Assembly (NCBI RefSeq): GCF_033708015.1
Contig: NZ_CP137920.1
Span: forward strand, 2,294,001 to 2,358,000
DNA from: Proteus vulgaris
Lineage (GTDB): Bacteria; Pseudomonadota; Gammaproteobacteria; Enterobacterales; Enterobacteriaceae
DNA length: 64,000 nucleotides
Reading direction: 5' to 3'
Shown: in pieces, positions 59,659-64,000 of the stretch
How the letters are laid out: each line of letters starts with the position of its first letter
Numbering within the stretch: the stretch's first letter is position 1
The notes under the pieces: generated by a model
Databases searched by the model: none
Seen by the model: the letters and a program-made list of their open reading frames with translations, nothing else
What the model was told of the DNA's origin: nothing
Made by a program: the position numbers and the translations under genes

Positions 59659-61125
59659 TTACATACCTAAGCGATAGTTAGGTGATTCTTTCGTGATAGT
59701 CACATCATGAACATGGCTTTCTTGAATACCAGCACCACTGATACGGACAAATTCAGCTTTAGTATTCAACTCTTTAATTGTTGCGCAGCCTGTTAAGCCC
59801 ATGCATGAACGTAAACCACCCATTTGTTGGTGAACAATCGTTTTCAATAAACCTTTATAAGCAACACGACCTTCGATACCTTCTGGTACTAATTTGTCTG
59901 CCGCATTATCAGTTTGGAAGTAACGATCTGATGAACCTTTAGACATTGCACCTAATGAACCCATACCACGATAAGATTTATAAGAACGGCCTTGGAAAAG
60001 TTCGATTTCGCCTGGAGATTCTTCAGTACCTGCAAACATTGAACCAACCATAACACAAGCTGCACCTGCTGCTAATGCTTTTGCGATATCACCAGAGAAA
60101 CGAATACCACCATCCGCAATAACAGGAATATTGCGATCTTTTAATGCTTCAACTGCATCCGCAATAGCGGTAATTTGCGGTACACCAACCCCTGTTACGA
60201 TACGTGTTGTACAAATTGAACCAGGACCAATACCAACTTTAACCGCACTTACACCTGCATCTGCCAATGCTAAAGCCCCTTCTGCGGTTGCAACATTGCC
60301 ACCAATAATAGGGAGATTTGGATATAATGCACGAGTATCACGAATGCGCTGTAATACGCCTTCAGAGTGACCGTGAGAAGAGTCAATAAGTAAAATGTCG
60401 ACGCCAGCAGCAACTAATGCTGCAACACGTTCTTCGTTACCGGCACCAGCACCAACAGCAGCACCTACACGTAAGCGACCGTGTTCGTCTTTACATGCAT
60501 TTGGTTTACGCTCTGCCTTTTTGAAATCTTTTACAGTGATCATCCCTTTCAAGTGAAAGTTGTTATCTACCACTAAGGCTTTCTCTACGCGTTTTTCATG
60601 CATTTTTTGCATGACAACATCTCGAGCTTCACCTTCTTGTACAGTCACTAAGCGCTCTTTGGGTGTCATTACCGCAGTAACTGGTTGATCTAAATCAGTA
60701 ACAAAACGAACATCACGACCCGTAATAATACCCACTAATTCGTTATCATTAGTCACAACTGGGTAACCCGCAAAGCCATTGCGTTCAGTCATTGCTTGAA
60801 CTTCACGTAAAGAAGTTTCTGGTGTTACGGTAATAGGATCAGTGACAACACCACTTTCATGTTTTTTCACACGACGGACTTCTTCAGCTTGGCGTTCGAT
60901 AGACATGTTTTTGTGGATAAAACCGATCCCACCTTCTTGAGCTAATGCGATAGCTAAAGGTGCCTCAGTTACAGTATCCATTGCAGCAGAAAGCATAGGA
61001 ACATTTAGGCGGATTGTTTCAGTCAGTTGTGTAGACAAGTCGGCGGTATTAGGAAGAACTGTGGAGTGTGCAGGAACTAACAAAACATCATCAAATGTAA
61101 GTGCTTCTTTTTTAATTCGTAACAT
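59659..61125 (-). CDS. guaB: Inosine-5'-monophosphate dehydrogenase
   Basis: Oxidises IMP to XMP with NAD, the first step to GMP. It has 488 residues, as in E. coli. The barrel begins [20 protein letters not shown]; two CBS domains lie at about 95-205; the catalytic Cys lies in [12 protein letters not shown]; the flap carries SSDRYFQ. It is first in guaBA and divergent from xseA. A PurR-type palindrome lies upstream. Confidence 0.98.
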   Translation of the reverse strand: MLRIKKEALTFDDVLLVPAHSTVLPNTADLSTQLTETIRLNVPMLSAAMDTVTEAPLAIALAQEGGIGFIHKNMSIERQAEEVRRVKKHESGVVTDPITVTPETSLREVQAMTERNGFAGYPVVTNDNELVGIITGRDVRFVTDLDQPVTAVMTPKERLVTVQEGEARDVVMQKMHEKRVEKALVVDNNFHLKGMITVKDFKKAERKPNACKDEHGRLRVGAAVGAGAGNEERVAALVAAGVDILLIDSSHGHSEGVLQRIRDTRALYPNLPIIGGNVATAEGALALADAGVSAVKVGIGPGSICTTRIVTGVGVPQITAIADAVEALKDRNIPVIADGGIRFSGDIAKALAAGAACVMVGSMFAGTEESPGEIELFQGRSYKSYRGMGSLGAMSKGSSDRYFQTDNAADKLVPEGIEGRVAYKGLLKTIVHQQMGGLRSCMGLTGCATIKELNTKAEFVRISGAGIQESHVHDVTITKESPNYRLGM

Positions 61126-61186
61126 AGCAATATCTCACCAAGGCGGCTTTTAGGAAATAGAAAATATTGCCGCGGAATTATACACA

Positions 61187-61202
61187 CCGTAATCGGTTGC
61201 TT
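61187..61202 (-). promoter_or_regulatory. Putative PurR box upstream of guaBA
   Basis: On the minus strand this 16-mer reads AAGCAACCGATTACGG and keeps the palindromic core GCAANCGNTTNC of PurR operators. It lies about 62 bases before the guaB start. Control by PurR is inferred from the E. coli guaBA precedent. Confidence 0.55.
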
Positions 61203-61294
61203 CTAGCTTTTTTTCAAAATTTTTATTGATCCTGCCACTAACTTAGGTAGTATCAATCAATTAAGTCTTTGTTTTAAAATTTGATCTGGCTCAC

Positions 61295-62677
61295 ATGACA
61301 CTACCGATAAACAATAATATTTTTACTGTTAGCCGTCTAAATAAGACCGTTCGCCAGTTATTAGAAATGGAAATGGGTCGCATTTGGATCAGTGCTGAAA
61401 TTTCTAATTTCACTCAACCCTCTTCTGGTCACTGGTATTTTACGTTAAAGGATACTCACGCCCAAATTAGAGCGGCGATGTTTCGTGGGCAAAATAGTAA
61501 AGTCACTTTTCGTCCTCAACACGGCCAGCAAGTCTTAGTGAGGGCAACAATTACATTGTATGAACCACGAGGCGATTACCAATTAATTGTTGAAAGTATG
61601 CAACCTGCTGGTGACGGACTCTTACAACAACAATTTGAGCTATTAAAACAAAAACTTAGTGCAGAAGGGTTATTTGATGCTATTTATAAAAAACCGCTGC
61701 CATCACCCGCAAAACAGATTGGTGTAATCACTTCATCAACAGGAGCTGCACTACACGACATCTTAAATATTCTTCGTCGTCGTGATCCTTCTTTGCCCGT
61801 ACTTATCTACCCAACTGCGGTTCAAGGTGCTGAAGCGCCTATGCAGATTGTTCATGCCATCGAACTTGCTAACCGCCGTAAAGAGTGTGATGTTTTAATT
61901 GTTGGTCGAGGTGGCGGTTCGTTAGAAGATCTCTGGGCATTTAATGATGAACGCGTTGCTCGTGCTATTTTTGCCAGTAAAATTCCGATTGTGAGTGCAG
62001 TTGGTCATGAAACCGATGTGACCATTGCTGATTTTATTGCCGACCTTAGAGCACCAACCCCTTCTGCTGCGGCAGAACTTATTAGTCGTAACAAACTTGA
62101 GCTATTGCGCCAATTGCAGTCACAGCAACAACGCCTTGAAATGGCTATGGATTACTATTTAGCGAAAAAATTACGCGCAATAACACAGCTTCATCATCGT
62201 TTACAGCAACAGCATCCTCATTTACGTCTTGCGCGTCAGCAAAATGTATTAGCTTCCACACAACAGCGTTTAGTGACTAGTTTTCAGCAGCTATTGCAAA
62301 CCAAGCAACATCAACAACTACAACTACAAAAACGCCTTAATTACCAAGAGCCTAGTTCACAAATCCAAGCATTACTTCGCCAACAACAACAGTTGATTTA
62401 CCGTATGAGAGAAAGTATTTCACTACGGTTATCACGTCAACGTGAACAGTTTGCTATTAGCTGTTCTCGTTTAGAAAGTGTGAGTCCTCTCGCAACACTA
62501 TCTCGCGGTTACAGTATTAGTGAAACAGCGTCTGGCGAAGTGCTGAAAAAGACCAAACAAGTGAAAGTGGGCGATCCGTTGAAAACACGCGTTGAAGATG
62601 GTTGGATCACCAGTGAAGTGGTTAAAACACAAAAAATAAGAGCTAAACGTAAAACAACACCTAAAAGTGATGATTAA
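61295..62677 (+). CDS. xseA: Exodeoxyribonuclease VII large subunit
   Basis: Catalytic and DNA-binding subunit of exonuclease VII, which degrades single-stranded DNA. It has 460 residues (E. coli 456). The N-terminal OB domain ([20 protein letters not shown]) is followed by the catalytic domain ([52 protein letters not shown]) and a long Gln-rich coiled coil (about 260-400). The basic C-terminal tail is [12 protein letters not shown]. It is divergent from guaB and followed by a terminator. Confidence 0.97.
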   Translation: MTLPINNNIFTVSRLNKTVRQLLEMEMGRIWISAEISNFTQPSSGHWYFTLKDTHAQIRAAMFRGQNSKVTFRPQHGQQVLVRATITLYEPRGDYQLIVESMQPAGDGLLQQQFELLKQKLSAEGLFDAIYKKPLPSPAKQIGVITSSTGAALHDILNILRRRDPSLPVLIYPTAVQGAEAPMQIVHAIELANRRKECDVLIVGRGGGSLEDLWAFNDERVARAIFASKIPIVSAVGHETDVTIADFIADLRAPTPSAAAELISRNKLELLRQLQSQQQRLEMAMDYYLAKKLRAITQLHHRLQQQHPHLRLARQQNVLASTQQRLVTSFQQLLQTKQHQQLQLQKRLNYQEPSSQIQALLRQQQQLIYRMRESISLRLSRQREQFAISCSRLESVSPLATLSRGYSISETASGEVLKKTKQVKVGDPLKTRVEDGWITSEVVKTQKIRAKRKTTPKSDD

Positions 62678-62710
62678 CTTAATTCTTGTTGTTTAGTGAA
62701 TTGTGATATA

Positions 62711-62748
62711 GAAAACGGCACCCATTTTCCTTTGATGCCGTTTTTTTA
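62711..62748 (+). terminator. xseA terminator
   Basis: AAAACGGCA (62712-62720) pairs with TGCCGTTTT (62736-62744), followed by TTTTATT. On the minus strand it could also serve the convergent receptor gene. Confidence 0.85.
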
Positions 62749-62777
62749 TTATGTCTTAATATCATTATTACGTTATT

Positions 62778-64000
62778 TTAAAAACGGACTTCTCCTGCAA
62801 AAAGGTAACTTCTGCCACGGGCAGTTTGTGTGTTTGCACCCGGATCTTGCATAATTGGCGCTGAATTACTTCTATCAAGTGCATTAGAATAGTTTTTATT
62901 CATTAAATTATGCACCGCAAACTTCAAAGAAATATTCTTATTAATTTTGTAATTACTATAAAGATCAATAACTGTCGGAATATTATCTTGTTGTACCATA
63001 GGTACCTTGCCTGTGTCATAATCTACGCCTTCAGGTGAAGTTTTACGCGATTTCCCCGTTATTTGGATCACAGTACCGACTTCTAATGAATGGTCATCAA
63101 AGAAGCGAACACCCGTATCGATGGTGGCGTAATATTTAGGAAGCTCAGAGGCGGGTGTTTGTCCAAAATCTGTACTGGCAATCGACGTCGGCTGTGAAGT
63201 TCGTTGGTCACTGTATGATAAGTGAGTGTAAAACACTCCTGCGTCATAATTCGCTTGTAGCTCATAACCACGTAAAGTCACTGGCTCTAGGCTATTGGTA
63301 TACAGAAAAATATTCCCATCATATTCTATCCCCGCGTAATCCTCGCCAGTTAAAGAACCGTCATTTTTACAACGCACTCCACCTTTACATACAAAATAAG
63401 AATCACTGGAAATGTAGTCTTTAATTTTTGTGTGATACCACAATCCTTTAAATCGTAAGCTATCACCTTCAAAAATTAAATCTGGACGATAACTATTAAA
63501 ACCAATTTGCACCGTATCGGCTTTTTCACTTTTTAAAAATGGGTTCATTGAAGCACCACCCTCATTAGCAAAAAAAATCTCTTGTGATGTTGGTGCTCTC
63601 ATGGTGTGTGCATAGCTTACAAAAGGCTGAAATTCAGGAATAATTTCGGCAGAAAACAACATACCAGGATCCCAATTTCTATCATGGCGATTGAGGTTCA
63701 TTTCCCCTTCAGGGAAGCATGCGGCTCGTGGATCACAAGCAGGTTTTCGCCCTTTGATATGATAATCGACATAATTTAAATTAAGATCGAGCGTATAAAT
63801 ATCATATTCAAATTTCATTTGTGAAAAGAAGCTGGTTAAATCATTTTTTCCTTGAGGTGCAAACGTATTATATTCAACCATGTTTTGTGATTGCCACAGA
63901 TCAGTAGAAGGTGCAATAACACTGCGCTTGTATTCCGTTGACATTAATTTAGAACCGAGTGTTAATGCCATATCTAATTCGCCGTAGTTAAAGCGACTGG
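62778..64000 (-). CDS. TonB-dependent receptor, C-terminal part (5' cut by window)
   Basis: The frame is open through the right window edge, giving about 405 residues of the beta-barrel of a TonB-dependent outer-membrane receptor. Characteristic parts are YAHTMRAPTSQEIF, MNPFLKSEKADTVQIGFNSY, DLYSNYKINKNISLKFAVHN and a terminal aromatic strand ending EVRF. The spacing resembles the hemin/hemophore receptor group, so a heme or siderophore substrate is likely but unproven. The plug and signal peptide lie outside. It is convergent with xseA. Confidence 0.87.
   Translation of the reverse strand, partial: SRFNYGELDMALTLGSKLMSTEYKRSVIAPSTDLWQSQNMVEYNTFAPQGKNDLTSFFSQMKFEYDIYTLDLNLNYVDYHIKGRKPACDPRAACFPEGEMNLNRHDRNWDPGMLFSAEIIPEFQPFVSYAHTMRAPTSQEIFFANEGGASMNPFLKSEKADTVQIGFNSYRPDLIFEGDSLRFKGLWYHTKIKDYISSDSYFVCKGGVRCKNDGSLTGEDYAGIEYDGNIFLYTNSLEPVTLRGYELQANYDAGVFYTHLSYSDQRTSQPTSIASTDFGQTPASELPKYYATIDTGVRFFDDHSLEVGTVIQITGKSRKTSPEGVDYDTGKVPMVQQDNIPTVIDLYSNYKINKNISLKFAVHNLMNKNYSNALDRSNSAPIMQDPGANTQTARGRSYLFAGEVRF

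Overview
The window is chromosomal DNA of an AT-rich member of the Morganellaceae, most probably the genus Proteus. The housekeeping proteins (TopB, SelD, SppA, GapA, FadR, NhaB, UvrC, GuaA, GuaB) read as close, nearly full-length relatives of their Escherichia coli counterparts. The gene order repeats E. coli blocks: topB-selD-ydjA/sppA-ansA-pncA, yeaC-msrB/gapA-yeaD-mipA, dadX-dadA, fadR/nhaB-dsbB, uvrY-uvrC-pgsA-tRNA, and guaBA/xseA. Species cannot be fixed from the sequence alone. No complete prophage, insertion sequence, CRISPR array or rRNA operon was seen.

Layout. 0-0.5 kb: the tail of an unidentified gene and tRNA-Tyr. 0.5-14.7 kb: a LysR regulator and a conserved core block (xthA, topB, selD, ydjA, sppA, ansA, pncA, yeaC, msrB, gapA, yeaD, mipA). 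14.7-23.3 kb: hypF, the D-alanine catabolic pair dadX-dadA, fadR, nhaB, dsbB. 23.3-31.2 kb: mixed accessory genes (DUF333 lipoprotein, emrE, sotB, a small anchored protein, a DUF305 protein behind a metal-MerR-type promoter, an AraC regulator with an iron alcohol dehydrogenase, a GT9 glycosyltransferase). 31.3-35.3 kb: three tandem tRNA-Leu(UAA), tRNA-Cys, tRNA-Gly, then pgsA, uvrC and a uvrY whose receiver domain has lost its phosphorylation residues. 35.5-45.9 kb: GFA protein, giant DUF2339 membrane protein, class II fructose-bisphosphatase, a four-gene phosphotriesterase/transporter/amidotransferase-like/HTH-kinase operon, and a DUF4822 secreted protein. 46-57.9 kb: the most variable part, with an RNA ligase plus HD-polynucleotide-kinase pair, an SDR enzyme, an orphan S24 phage-type repressor, a short-ATPase molybdate-type ABC transporter, a SorC regulator, cutA, and an RlaP-type nucleotidyltransferase beside a decayed paralogue and a double-HTH regulator. 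58-64 kb: guaBA, xseA and the C-terminal part of a TonB-dependent receptor cut by the window edge.

Most notable system: an apparent RNA-repair complement. An ATP-dependent RNA ligase is translationally coupled to a protein joining an HD phosphohydrolase to a polynucleotide kinase (46.06-47.90 kb). About 8 kb away lies a nucleotidyltransferase of the RNA-repair-associated RlaP family, with the remains of a second copy (55.46-56.98 kb). Between them lie regulators and unrelated genes. The second striking point is UvrY: its DNA-binding half is intact, but every acidic-pocket residue and the conserved lysine of the receiver are replaced, so control by BarA phosphorylation looks impossible. The third is a self-contained operon of unknown substrate at 40.4-44.5 kb.

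All family assignments come from reading motifs and from remembered relatives; no database search was run.
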